NCBI RefSeq assembly: GCF_003387155.1
Contig: NZ_QUMT01000006.1
Location: 185,133 to 249,132 of the forward strand
Source: Roseateles depolymerans
GTDB lineage: Bacteria > Pseudomonadota > Gammaproteobacteria > Burkholderiales > Burkholderiaceae_C
DNA: 64,000 nt
Direction of reading: 5' to 3'
This document shows positions 42,098 to 51,245 of this stretch, piece after piece (positions within the stretch are counted from its first letter, which is position 1; every line of letters starts with the position of its first letter). The translations under genes were made by a program, and so were the position numbers. The notes under the pieces are model-generated. The model did not search any database. It was given only the letters and a program-made list of their open reading frames with translations, and was not told the origin of the DNA.

Positions 42098-42940
42098 ATG
42101 ATGGAAATTTCGGTGATGCGCTCCCTGCGCACCTCCTGGCGAGCCTCCTGCCGCACCGTGGCTCTTGCCGCGGCAGTATCCGCCGCAGTCGGCCTGGCCG
42201 CCTGCTCCTCCACACCGAAGGACGATCCCAATTCCCAGGCCAACCTCCAGAAATTGTACGAGGAGGCCAAGGAAGACATGATCAGCGGCAGCTACGACCG
42301 CGCCATCAAGACCCTGGAACGCATCGAGGGCCGCGCCGCCGGCACCACGCTGGGCCAGCAGGCCCAGCTGGACCTGGCCTGGGCCAACTACAAGAGCGGC
42401 GAGCGGGTGCAGGCCGTGGCCGTGCTGGACCGCTTCATCAAGCTCAACCCCTCCAGCGCTGCGCTGGACTATGCCCTCTACATGAAGGGCCTGGTCAACT
42501 TCAACGACGACCTGGGCCTGTTCGGCCGCATTGCCCGCCAGGACATCAGCGAGCGCGACCAGCAAGCCGCCCGCGATTCCATGCAGGCCTTCAAGCAGTT
42601 GGTGGAGCAGTTCCCTGACTCCAAATACGCGCCCGATGCCCGCACCCGCATCGACTACATCACCAACAGCCTGGCGGCTTATGAGGTGCATGTGGCGCGC
42701 TACTACTACAACCGCGGCGCCTACCTGGCCGCGGCCAATCGCGCGCAGGCAGCGCTGCTGGAGTTCCAGTACGCCCCTGCCCTCGAAGAAGCGCTCTACC
42801 TGATGGTGCGCAGCTACGACAAGCTGGGCCTGACCCAGCTGCGGGACGACTCGGAGCGCGTGCTCAAGCAGAGCTTCCCCGACAGCGCCTATCTCAGCGG
42901 CAACCTCCGCAAGGACAAGCCCTGGTGGCAGCTCTGGTGA
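42098..42940 (+). CDS. bamD: Outer membrane assembly lipoprotein BamD
   Basis: BamD is the essential TPR lipoprotein of the BAM complex. The 280-residue product has lipobox LAAC with Cys36. TPR helices follow (LYEEAKEDMISGSYDRAIKT, LDLAWANYKSGERVQAVAVL and later AYEVHVARYYYNRGAYLAA). The start is uncertain: ATG at 42098 or 42101, or an ATG at 42116 that gives a cleaner signal peptide (MRSLRTSWRASCR). It is the only plus-strand gene between rluD and the dinG-like gene. Confidence 0.96.
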   Translation: MMEISVMRSLRTSWRASCRTVALAAAVSAAVGLAACSSTPKDDPNSQANLQKLYEEAKEDMISGSYDRAIKTLERIEGRAAGTTLGQQAQLDLAWANYKSGERVQAVAVLDRFIKLNPSSAALDYALYMKGLVNFNDDLGLFGRIARQDISERDQQAARDSMQAFKQLVEQFPDSKYAPDARTRIDYITNSLAAYEVHVARYYYNRGAYLAAANRAQAALLEFQYAPALEEALYLMVRSYDKLGLTQLRDDSERVLKQSFPDSAYLSGNLRKDKPWWQLW

Positions 42941-42988
42941 TCGCGGGGGTCGCCTGACGGTGACCCGGCGATCGCATAGTCGCTATCC

Positions 42989-43030
42989 AGCGATCAGCGA
43001 TCAGCGATCAGCGATCAGCGATCAGCGATG
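42989..43030. repeat. Six copies of a 7-bp tandem repeat (AGCGATC)
   Basis: Six head-to-tail copies (the last AGCGATG) lie between the convergent bamD and dinG-like genes. The first five copies each create a GATC site, spaced 7 bp apart. This is a typical slippage-prone tandem repeat; no hairpin or T tract is present. Confidence 0.95.
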
Positions 43031-43062
43031 AGAGCCTAGACCTCAACCGCGAAAGCTGAGGG

Positions 43063-45093
43063 CTAGCCGTGATCCTGCGCCAGCTGGGCCAGCCACGCTT
43101 GCGCCTCGGCCTCATCGGCCACCTGGGTCATCGGCGGCAGCGCCTCCCGCAGGCGACGCCCATACGCACTCCCCGCCAGACGCGGGTCACACACCACCAG
43201 CAGGCCGCGGTCGGATTCCGTCCGGATCAAGCGCCCCGCGCCCTGCTTCAGCGCAATCGCCGCTTCGGCCACGAAGTATTCGGTGAAGGCATTGCGCCCT
43301 TCCGCCTCCAGGCGCTGCACCCGCGCTTCCACCAGCGGGTCGTTGGGCGGCGGGAACGGCAGCTTGTCGATCACCACGCATTGCAGGGCTTCGCCCGGCA
43401 CGTCGATGCCTTCCCAGAAGCTGGCTGACCCGACCAGCACGGAGGCCGGCTGGTCGATGAATTGCTGCAGCAGCTGACGCTTCGGCGCTGACCCTTGCAC
43501 CAGCACCTCGATGGCATGGCCGCCGACCTCGAACCGCTCCCGCAGCACATCGGCCACCGTGTGCAGTTGCCGCAAGGTGGTGGTGAGGATGAAGGTGCGC
43601 CCGCCCAGGCGGGCCGCCAGGCGCGCGCCCAGCAGGCCGACCGATTCCCCGTGGTCCGGCTCCGAGGGCTTGGGGAAATGGCGCGGCACATACAGCCGGG
43701 CATGGGCCGGATAGTCGAAGGGACTGCCCACACGCAGCGTGCGCGCGTCCTGCAAGCCGGCCGGTTCGGTGAACCAGCGCAGCGATTCATCCTCGCCCAG
43801 CGTGGCGGACGCGAAGATCCATGCGCGCGGTGGCCCTTCGAGCTGTTCCTGCATCGCCTCGCGAATGTCCAGGGGCGACTCGACCAGCCGGACATGCTGC
43901 ATGCCCACATCCACCCATCGGACGGCGGACGGGTCCGGGTCACGGGCGAAGAGTTGCGTGGCCTTGTAGAGCTCGACCGAGCGCTCATGCAGGCGGGCCA
44001 GGTCGGGGTCCATCTCCATCACCGACGCCATGGCGTCCACCGACAGTTCCAGCGCCTCGGAGGTCTGCGCGAGCGCCTCGATCAAGGGCTCGCGTCCGGC
44101 GACCTCGTTCCATCGCAGCTTCAGCACCCCGCGCAGGTCGCGGTCGCCGGCACAGGCCAGACGTAGCGTCCGCGCGGCCTTTTCCACTCCCCCGGCAATG
44201 GCCTGCCATTCCTGCAGGCCGCGGGCATGCTGAATCCCCTGCGCGATCATGTCGCGGGCGAAATCGAACAGCTGGGCGCTGCCCAGGCTGCGGCCCAGGA
44301 AATTCAGGCCGGCTTCCGGCAACTGATGGGCTTCGTCGAAGATCGCCACCTCCACGCCAGGCAGCAGTTCCGCCACGCCGCTGTCGCGCAGCACCATGTC
44401 CGCAAAGAACAGGTGGTGGTTGACCACCAGCAGATCGGCCTCCATCGCCTCGCGCCTGGCGCGCACCACATGGCAGTCGCGATAGGAGGGGCAGTCGGTG
44501 CCCAGGCAGTTGTCCCGGGTGGAACTGACCAGCGGAATGATCGGGGAGCGCTCGTCCAGCCCGTCGATCTCGGAAAAGTCGCCGGAGGTCGTCTGCATCG
44601 CCCACCGCTCGATCCGGGCCAGTTGCGCGACGGCACGTCGGTCGGGCAACTCCGCACTGTGGCGCGCCTGCTGCATTCGGTGCAAGCAGAGGTAACTTCC
44701 CCGCCCCTTCAGCAACGCGGTGCGCAGCGGGAGGGAGAAGGTCTCCAGCAGACGCGGCAGGTCGCGCATGAAGAGCTGGTCCTGCAAGCTCTTCGTGGCG
44801 GTGCTCACCAGCGTGCGGCCGCCCGAGAGCAGCGCCGGCACCAGATAAGCGAAGGTCTTGCCCACGCCGGTACCCGCTTCCACCACCAGGGTCTCGCGAG
44901 CGGCAATGGCCTGCGCCACCGCCAGGGCCATGTGCTGCTGCGGCTCGCGCGGCGCATAACCGCCGCTGGCCCGAGCCAGCGGGCCGCCGGCATCAAAGGC
45001 GGCGATGACGGCCTGCTCCAGCTCGCCAGGCTTCAGTTCATCGGGCCTGGCGGGCGCGGCGGCATCGTGCGGGGGAAGGTCGGCGGCGTCCAA
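43063..45093 (-). CDS. ATP-dependent DNA helicase, DinG/YoaA family
   Basis: The 676-residue protein is an XPD-like superfamily 2 helicase that unwinds damaged or structured DNA 5' to 3'. The Walker A VEAGTGVGKT is at residues 71-80 and the DEAH box in IFDEAHQLPEAG. The helicase motif VI region is KQGAGRLIRTESDRGLLVVCD. A Cys cluster (SYLCLH, then NCLGTDCPSYRDCHVV) fits the 4Fe-4S site. The start is uncertain: a TTG at 45093 with no clear ribosome binding site. It could be DinG or YoaA; sequence alone does not decide. Confidence 0.92.
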   Translation of the reverse strand: MDAADLPPHDAAAPARPDELKPGELEQAVIAAFDAGGPLARASGGYAPREPQQHMALAVAQAIAARETLVVEAGTGVGKTFAYLVPALLSGGRTLVSTATKSLQDQLFMRDLPRLLETFSLPLRTALLKGRGSYLCLHRMQQARHSAELPDRRAVAQLARIERWAMQTTSGDFSEIDGLDERSPIIPLVSSTRDNCLGTDCPSYRDCHVVRARREAMEADLLVVNHHLFFADMVLRDSGVAELLPGVEVAIFDEAHQLPEAGLNFLGRSLGSAQLFDFARDMIAQGIQHARGLQEWQAIAGGVEKAARTLRLACAGDRDLRGVLKLRWNEVAGREPLIEALAQTSEALELSVDAMASVMEMDPDLARLHERSVELYKATQLFARDPDPSAVRWVDVGMQHVRLVESPLDIREAMQEQLEGPPRAWIFASATLGEDESLRWFTEPAGLQDARTLRVGSPFDYPAHARLYVPRHFPKPSEPDHGESVGLLGARLAARLGGRTFILTTTLRQLHTVADVLRERFEVGGHAIEVLVQGSAPKRQLLQQFIDQPASVLVGSASFWEGIDVPGEALQCVVIDKLPFPPPNDPLVEARVQRLEAEGRNAFTEYFVAEAAIALKQGAGRLIRTESDRGLLVVCDPRLAGSAYGRRLREALPPMTQVADEAEAQAWLAQLAQDHG

Positions 45094-45254
45094 GGGCGAG
45101 GAAGTCCAGGGGAAGGTGACGAGGGCAATCCGAGCGCAGCGACTTGAGTTGGGCCACTGCTACGGGAGGGTTCGAGTGGAATGTGGGGGAATGAAGGGGG
45201 GGGGCGTGACGTTCAAGGGCCGTTACAGGACGAGCGCAAAGGCCAGGCATCATG

Positions 45255-45458
45255 TCATGCTGGCTCGTCCGGCTCATCGGCCAGTTGCAGCGCGGCGATC
45301 TGGTCCCGCAGGGCCAGGCGGCGTTTCTTCAAACGCCGCAGGCTCAGCTCGTCCACCGGCGCCGTGGCCGTCAGCATGTCGATGCGGCCGTTCAGCTCCG
45401 CATGTTCCATGCGCAGCTCGATCAGAAGTCTTGCGGGAGAGTGAAGTTGTTCATCCAT
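45255..45458 (-). CDS. YdcH-family (DUF465) small protein
   Basis: This 67-residue charged helical protein (RMEHAELNGRIDMLTATAP, then LSLRRLKKRRLALRDQIAAL) matches the DUF465/YdcH family of unknown function. The expected single long helical hairpin is visible. A consensus TATAAT on the minus strand (45496-45501) lies about 40 nt upstream, inside the short region shared with the divergent phosphatase gene. Confidence 0.8.
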   Translation of the reverse strand: MDEQLHSPARLLIELRMEHAELNGRIDMLTATAPVDELSLRRLKKRRLALRDQIAALQLADEPDEPA

Positions 45459-45511
45459 GCCGGGGAACCACTCGACCGGAAGGTCAAGCGCTCCGATTAT
45501 AGTTTTGGGAT

Positions 45512-46279
45512 ATGAGCCGCACACCACCGGGCTATCGCCTCAGCGCCGCCACAGGCATTCATCGAGGCGACCGCCTTTATCAGCAAGACCAGGTCCAGGT
45601 CTTCGCCCATCCGCGACAAAGCGGCTGGGTGCTGGGCATCGTCGCCGACGGGATGGGCGGCAAGAGCGGGGGCCGCAAGGCCGCCGACCAGGTCATCCTC
45701 ACGGCGCAGCAACTCTTCGAGCGCTTCGTGCCGGATGAGGAAGACGAGATCGACCTGCTGCGGCAGATCGTGTCCGAATCGCATCTGATGATCCGCCTGA
45801 CCGCCATTTCGGCGGAGGAAGAGCCGCACAGCACGCTGGCGGCCTTCCTGATCACGGGCGCTCGCCGCTGCTTCTGGATCCACACCGGCGATTCCCGCAT
45901 CTATCACTTCCGCGGACCCAACATGGTGTCGCGCTCCTTCGACCAGTCCTATGTGCAGCGATTGGTGGATGAAGGCCAGATCACCGAGGAAGAAGCGCAG
46001 GTGCATCCGCAGTCCAACCTGTTGACCGCCTGCCTGGGCACGGTGCAGGAACCGACGCCGGTGGAGAAAGTCATCGAGCGGCTGGACGTGGGCGACAGCC
46101 TGATGTGCTGCAGCGACGGCCTCTGGCATTACTTCACCCCGGCAGAGCTGGGCACGGTGCTGCACAGTCTGGCCCCGCGCGATGGCGCGGAACTGCTGGT
46201 GAGCAAGGCCCGTCAGCGGGCCAAGGGGACTGGCGACAACCTGTCGCTGGCCATCGTTCGGGTGGATCCGCTGGACTGA
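45512..46279 (+). CDS. PP2C-family serine/threonine protein phosphatase
   Basis: The 255-residue protein has the PP2C metal-binding motifs: RGDRLYQQDQ near residue 20, GIVADGMGGKSGG with Asp46, then HTGDSRIYHF and the C-terminal GDNLSLAIVRVD. It should remove phosphate from Ser/Thr residues using Mn or Mg. No kinase gene is next to it, so its substrate is unknown. It is divergent from the YdcH-family gene with only 53 nt between start codons, and its own leader is very short. Confidence 0.93.
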   Translation: MSRTPPGYRLSAATGIHRGDRLYQQDQVQVFAHPRQSGWVLGIVADGMGGKSGGRKAADQVILTAQQLFERFVPDEEDEIDLLRQIVSESHLMIRLTAISAEEEPHSTLAAFLITGARRCFWIHTGDSRIYHFRGPNMVSRSFDQSYVQRLVDEGQITEEEAQVHPQSNLLTACLGTVQEPTPVEKVIERLDVGDSLMCCSDGLWHYFTPAELGTVLHSLAPRDGAELLVSKARQRAKGTGDNLSLAIVRVDPLD

Positions 46280-46283
46280 CGCG

Positions 46284-47141
46284 TCAGCGTCCCGGCAAGG
46301 CCTGAATGTCCGACGCCGCGGGCGTCGGCAGATGCGCCGGTGCCGGCTTCTTGGGGTCGGCCGGCTTGGCGGCGTGCTTGTCCGCCTGGGCCTTGGCACT
46401 GCGCTGCAATTCCTGCTGCTTGGCCGCCCGGACGGCGGCCGCCTGGCGGCGCTCCGCTGCTTTGCGCTCAGCCGCCTGCTGCTCACGCTCGAGCTGCTTT
46501 TGATGCGATTCCGGATTGGCCCGGGGCTGGCGGGATGGCGGCAAAACAGCCGCCGAGGCCGCACGGGCCGATGCCTTCACCGCCGGCGCCGAATGTCCGG
46601 ACGTCCCGTCCCGGGCTTCCCGGCCCTCCCGCGCCTCCTGGTCCTTGGCCATCACCCGCTCACGCTGCGCTGCAGCGCGCTGCCGGCGCTCCAGGGCATT
46701 CACCTCGATCTCCTGCGCCTGGATCGGCCGCAAGGCCTCGATGCGCCAGGCGTGGGCCTCTTCCAGACAGCCCGTCACCACGAAGCGGGTGCGGCATTCC
46801 TTGATCTTCTCGTCGTAGGCCTTCTGGACCGCCGCCCGCTTGGCATCGAGCTCGGCGCGGGTGTGCTGGTTGGCGGCGTCCTGGGCGTCCTGGACGGTGG
46901 CGGCGACTGCCGGGCGCGAGATCAAGGTCATGGCCAAGGCCGCCAGGGCCGCCGCCGCCACCAGCCCCAGCCCGGCCACCCGTCCCCCTTCGGACGCCTT
47001 CCCCGCCTTCCCCGCCGTCAGGCCCACGGCGACGCGCAACGACCGCTGCACGCCGACATGCGCTGAAACGCGCGCGGAAGCGAGCGCTGATACGAGCGCC
47101 GAAGCAAGGGCCGAAGGAAGCAGCACAGGCGCAGACGTCAT
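46284..47141 (-). CDS. Hypothetical membrane-anchored protein
   Basis: I do not recognise a function. The 285-residue protein has an Ala/Ser/Val-rich N-terminus, one membrane or signal segment (VAGLGLVAAAALAALAMTLI) and a helical region with two Cys (KECRTRFVVTGCLEEAHAW) that could pair in the periplasm. The highly charged Ala/Arg/Gln/Glu tail (EREQQAAERKAAERRQAAAV) is probably coiled coil. It starts 15 nt after zapE and is likely cotranscribed. The start is uncertain because the first 50 residues are low complexity. Confidence 0.7.
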   Translation of the reverse strand: MTSAPVLLPSALASALVSALASARVSAHVGVQRSLRVAVGLTAGKAGKASEGGRVAGLGLVAAAALAALAMTLISRPAVAATVQDAQDAANQHTRAELDAKRAAVQKAYDEKIKECRTRFVVTGCLEEAHAWRIEALRPIQAQEIEVNALERRQRAAAQRERVMAKDQEAREGREARDGTSGHSAPAVKASARAASAAVLPPSRQPRANPESHQKQLEREQQAAERKAAERRQAAAVRAAKQQELQRSAKAQADKHAAKPADPKKPAPAHLPTPAASDIQALPGR

Positions 47142-47156
47142 GACAGGTCAGGAAGT

Positions 47157-48257
47157 TCAGGTGAGTGAAGTATCGACGTCCCGGCGCTCCAAAGACAAAT
47201 ACTCCTGCGACTGCATTTCCTGGAGTCTTGACACGGTGCGCGGAAACTCATGGGCCAGCGGGCCTTCGGTGTAGAGCGCCTCGGGCGGCACGGCCGCGGA
47301 GATGACCAGCTTGCAGCGCCGGTCATAGAGCACATCCACCAGCCAGGTGAAGCGTCGCGCCTCGCTGGCCAGCTTGGGCGGCATCTCCGGCACGTTGGAC
47401 AGGATGACGGTATGGAACTGGGTGGCCAGCTCCAGGTAGTCATTCTGCGAGCGCGGGCCGCCGCACAACTGCTTGAAGTCGAACCACACCACGCCCCCGG
47501 CGCGCCGGCGGGCGTGCAGCTGGCGGTGCTCGATGTAGAGCGTGGGCTCCTGCTCGCGGGCCTCGGCCAGGGATTCGAAGGTGGCCGTCAGCGCCCGGTC
47601 GGCTTCCGGACCCAGCGGGCAGTGATAAAGCTGCACATGCTCCAGCGAGCGCTGACGGTAGTCGGTGCCGTTGTCGACGTTGATGACCTCCAGGTGGGTC
47701 TTCAGCAGCTCGATGGCCGGCAGGATGCGGTCGCGGTGCAGGCCGTTGGGATACAGCCCGTCCGGATGGAAATTGGACGTGGTGACGATGGAGACGCGGT
47801 TGCGGAACATCGCATCCAGCAGTCGGTGCAGGATCATCGCGTCGGTCACGTCGGCCACGTGGAATTCATCGAAGCAGATCAGCCGGAAGCGCCGTGCGAT
47901 GCGCTTGCCCAGCTCTTCCAGCGGGTCCTGGATGCCCTTGAGCTCCTGCAGCTCCCGATGCACCTCACGCATGAACTCGTGGAAGTGCAGGCGCGTCTTG
48001 CGGGTCAGCGGCACGGCCTGGAAGAAGCAGTCCATCAGGAAGCTCTTGCCCCGCCCCACTCCGCCATACATGTAGACGCCGCGCGGCAGCGGCGGCCGCA
48101 CCAGCAGCTTGCTGAACGCATTGGAGCGTCGCGCCTTGTAGGCGGCCCATTCATCCTGGCAGCGCTGCAACGCCTTCACCGCACGCAGTTGCGCAGGGTC
48201 GGCGGTGTAGCCGCGTTCGGCCAGGGTCTGGTTGTAGAGCTCGGTGACGGTGGTCAT
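47157..48257 (-). CDS. zapE: Cell division ATPase ZapE (AFG1 family)
   Basis: ZapE is an AFG1-like ATPase linked to FtsZ-ring stability under stress. The protein (366 residues from ATG 48257) has Walker A GGVGRGKSFLMD, Walker B RLICFDEFHVADV and a sensor TTSNFHPDGLYPNGLHRDR. The late conserved ARRRAGGVVWFDFKQLCGGPRS is also present. An ATG at 48284 would add nine residues; I favour the internal one because its start MTTVTELYNQTLAERGY is family-like. It lies downstream of lpdA behind a good terminator. Confidence 0.95.
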   Translation of the reverse strand: MTTVTELYNQTLAERGYTADPAQLRAVKALQRCQDEWAAYKARRSNAFSKLLVRPPLPRGVYMYGGVGRGKSFLMDCFFQAVPLTRKTRLHFHEFMREVHRELQELKGIQDPLEELGKRIARRFRLICFDEFHVADVTDAMILHRLLDAMFRNRVSIVTTSNFHPDGLYPNGLHRDRILPAIELLKTHLEVINVDNGTDYRQRSLEHVQLYHCPLGPEADRALTATFESLAEAREQEPTLYIEHRQLHARRRAGGVVWFDFKQLCGGPRSQNDYLELATQFHTVILSNVPEMPPKLASEARRFTWLVDVLYDRRCKLVISAAVPPEALYTEGPLAHEFPRTVSRLQEMQSQEYLSLERRDVDTSLT

Positions 48258-48350
48258 GCGACTGAAGGGTCGTTCAAGGGCCATCGGACGCCGGGGACGG
48301 CGATCCGTGCCGGCTCACCGGGCAACGGGGATGCCCTGCGCGCCGGCGCT

Positions 48351-48379
48351 AAAAAAAAGGGGCGACTCTTCGCCGCCCC
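48351..48379 (-). terminator. Terminator of the odhA-odhB-lpdA operon
   Basis: On the minus strand GGGGCG pairs with CGCCCC (with extra GA/TC pairs in the loop), followed by eight T residues. It begins 24 nt after the lpdA stop and separates the operon from zapE. Confidence 0.9.
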
Positions 48380-48402
48380 TGTCACTGCATCCGAGGCGGG
48401 CC

Positions 48403-49830
48403 TCAGAAGTTCAGCGTGCGCTTGTCCACGGCCAGGGCCGCTTCCTTGGTCGCCTCGCTCAGCGAGGGATGCGCGTGGCAGATGCGGGCGATGTCTTCCG
48501 CCGAGGCCTTGAACTCCATCGCGACCACGGCTTCGGAGATCAGCTCCGAGGCCATCGGGCCGATGATGTGCACGCCCAGGATTTCGTCGGTCTTGGCATC
48601 GGCCAGGAACTTGACGAAGCCGGTGGTGTCGCCCAGCGCGCGGGCGCGGCCGTTGGCCAGGAACGGGAACTGACCGGCCTTGTAGGCCACGCCTTCGGCC
48701 TTGAGCGCCTGCTCGGTCTTGCCCACCCAGGCGATTTCCGGGCTGGTGTAGATGACCCAGGGGATGGTGTTGAAGTTGACGTGCCCATGCTGGCCGGCAA
48801 TCCGCTCGGCCACGGCCACGCCTTCTTCTTCCGCCTTGTGGGCCAGCATCGGACCGCGCACGACGTCACCGATGGCCCAGACGTTGGGCAGGTTGGTCTT
48901 GCACTCATCGTCCACCACCACGGCGCCGCGCTCGTCCAGCTTGAGGCCGACGGCTTCGGGGTTCAGACCGATGGTGTTGGCGACGCGGCCGATCGAGACG
49001 ATCAGCTTGTCCACCGCCAGCGTCTGCTCAGCACCCTTGGCATCCGTGTACTTCACCGTGACGCCGGAAGCAGCGTTCTCGACGGACGAGATCTTCACGC
49101 CCAGCTCGATGTTCAGACCCTGCTTCTTGAAGACCTTGGCGGCTTCCTTGGCGACCGATTCATCAGCGGCGCCCAGGAAGGCCGGCAGCGCTTCCAGGAT
49201 GGTCACTTCCGCGCCCAGACGGCGCCACACCGAGCCCATTTCCAGGCCGATGACGCCGGAGCCGATGACGCCCAGCTTCTTCGGCACGGCCGGGATGCGC
49301 AGCGCGCCGTCGTTCGACAGGATGTTGACCTCGTCGAACGGAGCGCCCGGCAGCTGGCGGGCATTGGAGCCGGTGGCCACGATCACGTGCTTGGCGGTGA
49401 TCGTTTCCTCGGCGGCGCCGGCCACCTTGATCTCGTAGCCGCCGTCCTTCGCCGCCACGAACGAGCCGCGGCCGTGGAAGAACGTCACCTTGTTCTTCTT
49501 GAACAGGTAGAGGATGCCGTCGTTGTTCTGCTTCACGACGCTGTCCTTGCGGCCGATCATCTTGGCGATGTCGATCTTCAGGTCGGACATCGAGATGCCG
49601 TGGTCGGCAAAGCCGTGGCCGGCATGCTCGAAGTGCTCGCTGGATTGCAGCAGGGCCTTGGACGGGATGCAGCCGACGTTGGTGCAGGTGCCGCCAGGGG
49701 CGGGGCCGCCCTTGTCGTTCTTCCACTCGTCGATGCAGGCCGCGTTGAAGCCCAGTTGCGCCGCGCGGATGGCGGCGATGTAGCCGCCAGGGCCGCCGCC
49801 GATGACGACGACGTCAAATTGCTTGCTCAT
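48403..49830 (-). CDS. lpdA: Dihydrolipoyl dehydrogenase (E3)
   Basis: E3 reoxidises the dihydrolipoyl arms of the 2-oxoglutarate dehydrogenase complex with NAD. The 475-residue flavoprotein has the FAD motif [17 protein letters not shown] and the redox disulfide in [16 protein letters not shown] (Cys49 and Cys54). It also has the NAD-binding [16 protein letters not shown] and the C-terminal His-Pro active site [13 protein letters not shown] Thr replaces the usual Leu between the disulfide residues. It follows odhB by 18 nt. Confidence 0.98.
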   Translation of the reverse strand: MSKQFDVVVIGGGPGGYIAAIRAAQLGFNAACIDEWKNDKGGPAPGGTCTNVGCIPSKALLQSSEHFEHAGHGFADHGISMSDLKIDIAKMIGRKDSVVKQNNDGILYLFKKNKVTFFHGRGSFVAAKDGGYEIKVAGAAEETITAKHVIVATGSNARQLPGAPFDEVNILSNDGALRIPAVPKKLGVIGSGVIGLEMGSVWRRLGAEVTILEALPAFLGAADESVAKEAAKVFKKQGLNIELGVKISSVENAASGVTVKYTDAKGAEQTLAVDKLIVSIGRVANTIGLNPEAVGLKLDERGAVVVDDECKTNLPNVWAIGDVVRGPMLAHKAEEEGVAVAERIAGQHGHVNFNTIPWVIYTSPEIAWVGKTEQALKAEGVAYKAGQFPFLANGRARALGDTTGFVKFLADAKTDEILGVHIIGPMASELISEAVVAMEFKASAEDIARICHAHPSLSEATKEAALAVDKRTLNF

Positions 49831-49848
49831 GTCGCTGGAGTCCTTGGC

Positions 49849-51108
49849 TTACAGGTCGAACAGCAGACGGGCCGGATCTTCCAGCGCATCCTTCATGGCC
49901 ACCAGGCCCAGCACGGCTTCGCGGCCGTCGATGATGCGGTGGTCGTAGGACATGGCCAGGTAGTTGATCGGACGGATCACGATCTGGCCGTTTTCCACCA
50001 CGGCGCGGTCCTTGGTGGCGTGCACGCCCAGGATCGCCGACTGCGGCGGGTTGATGATGGGGGTGGACAGCATCGAGCCGAAGGTGCCACCGTTGGAGAT
50101 GGAGAAGGTGCCACCGGTCATCTCTTCGATGCCGAGCTTGCCTTCCTGGGCCTTCTTGCCGTATTCGGCGATCTTCTTCTCGATGTCGGCGAAGCTCATC
50201 TGGTCTGCATTGCGCAGGATGGGCACGACCAGGCCACGCGGCGAGCCGACGGCGATGCCGATGTCGAAGTAGCCGTGGTAGACGATGTCGTTGCCGTCCA
50301 CCGAGGCGTTCAGCACCGGGTACTTCTTCAGCGCGTGCACGGCGGCCTTCACGAAGAAGCTCATGAAGCCCAGCTTGGTGCCGTGTTCCTTGGTGAAGCT
50401 GTCCTGGAACTTCTTGCGCAGTTCCATGACCGGGGCCATGTTCACTTCGTTGAAGGTGGTCAGGATGGCGTTCGTGGACTGCGATTGCAGCAGGCGCTCG
50501 GCGATACGGGCGCGCAGGCGGCTCATCGGCACGCGCTGCTCGGGGCGGTCGCCCAGGTTGGCGGACACCGGTGCGGCCACGGCGGGCAGCGGCTTGGCGG
50601 CCGGCGCGGCGGGGGCTGCGACCGGAGCGGCGACGGCCGGCTTGGCGCCGCCTTCGAGGGCGCCCAGCACATCACCCTTGGTGACGCGGCCGTCCTTGCC
50701 GGTGCCGGCGACGGAGCCGGAGGCCAGGTTGTTGTCGGCCATCAGCTTGGCGGCGGCGGGCATGGCCACGCCGGCCTTGGAGGCGCTGTCGCTGGAGGCG
50801 GCTGCAGCAGCGGGTGCGGCGGCCGGCGCGGGGGCACCAGCGGCGGGCGCGGCGGTGCCGGCCTTGGCTTCGGTATCGATGCGGGCGATGACCTGGTCGG
50901 AGGTCACGGTGGCGCCGTCACCGGCCACCAGTTCGGTCAGCACGCCGGCGGAGGGGGCCGGCACTTCCAGCACGACCTTGTCGGTCTCGACTTCGATCAG
51001 GATCTCGTCCACGGCCACGGCTTCACCGGGCTTCTTCTTCCACTGCAGGAGGGTCGCTTCGGCGACCGACTCGGACAGCTGGGGGACTTTGACTTCAACG
51101 ATTGCCAT
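49849..51108 (-). CDS. odhB: Dihydrolipoyllysine-residue succinyltransferase (E2)
   Basis: This is the lipoyl-bearing core of 2-oxoglutarate dehydrogenase. The 419-residue protein has a lipoyl domain with Lys44 in VETDKVVLEVP and an Ala/Pro linker. The E3-binding domain (AAKLMADNNLASGSVAGTGK) and a C-terminal acyltransferase domain ending in DHRIIDGREAVLGLV follow, with catalytic His and Asp. It lies between odhA and lpdA, so all three enzyme components are made together. A hairpin separates it from odhA. Confidence 0.98.
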   Translation of the reverse strand: MAIVEVKVPQLSESVAEATLLQWKKKPGEAVAVDEILIEVETDKVVLEVPAPSAGVLTELVAGDGATVTSDQVIARIDTEAKAGTAAPAAGAPAPAAAPAAAAASSDSASKAGVAMPAAAKLMADNNLASGSVAGTGKDGRVTKGDVLGALEGGAKPAVAAPVAAPAAPAAKPLPAVAAPVSANLGDRPEQRVPMSRLRARIAERLLQSQSTNAILTTFNEVNMAPVMELRKKFQDSFTKEHGTKLGFMSFFVKAAVHALKKYPVLNASVDGNDIVYHGYFDIGIAVGSPRGLVVPILRNADQMSFADIEKKIAEYGKKAQEGKLGIEEMTGGTFSISNGGTFGSMLSTPIINPPQSAILGVHATKDRAVVENGQIVIRPINYLAMSYDHRIIDGREAVLGLVAMKDALEDPARLLFDL

Positions 51109-51216
51109 GATGTTTGTTCTCTCGGTTTTTCAGTAAACCGGAGCTTTGCGCCTGTCCGGCTGCCGCCGCATGCCTCTCACGGGAGATCCGGAGCGATGCA
51201 TGCGGGGCGGCCGGTG

Positions 51217-51244
51217 TTATTGCGGCGCTCAGCGTCCGCAATAA
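51217..51244 (-). other. Intercistronic hairpin between odhA and odhB
   Basis: A perfect 9-bp stem (TTATTGCGG with CCGCAATAA) with a 10-nt loop begins one base after the odhA stop codon. There is no T tract, so it is better read as an mRNA end or stability element than as a terminator. It could set different amounts of E1 and E2. Confidence 0.7.
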
Positions 51245-51245
51245 C

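Noticed and set aside
42989..43030. Heptamer repeat as a replication-origin iteron
   Set aside because: There is no DnaA box cluster, no AT-rich unwinding region and no replication gene nearby.
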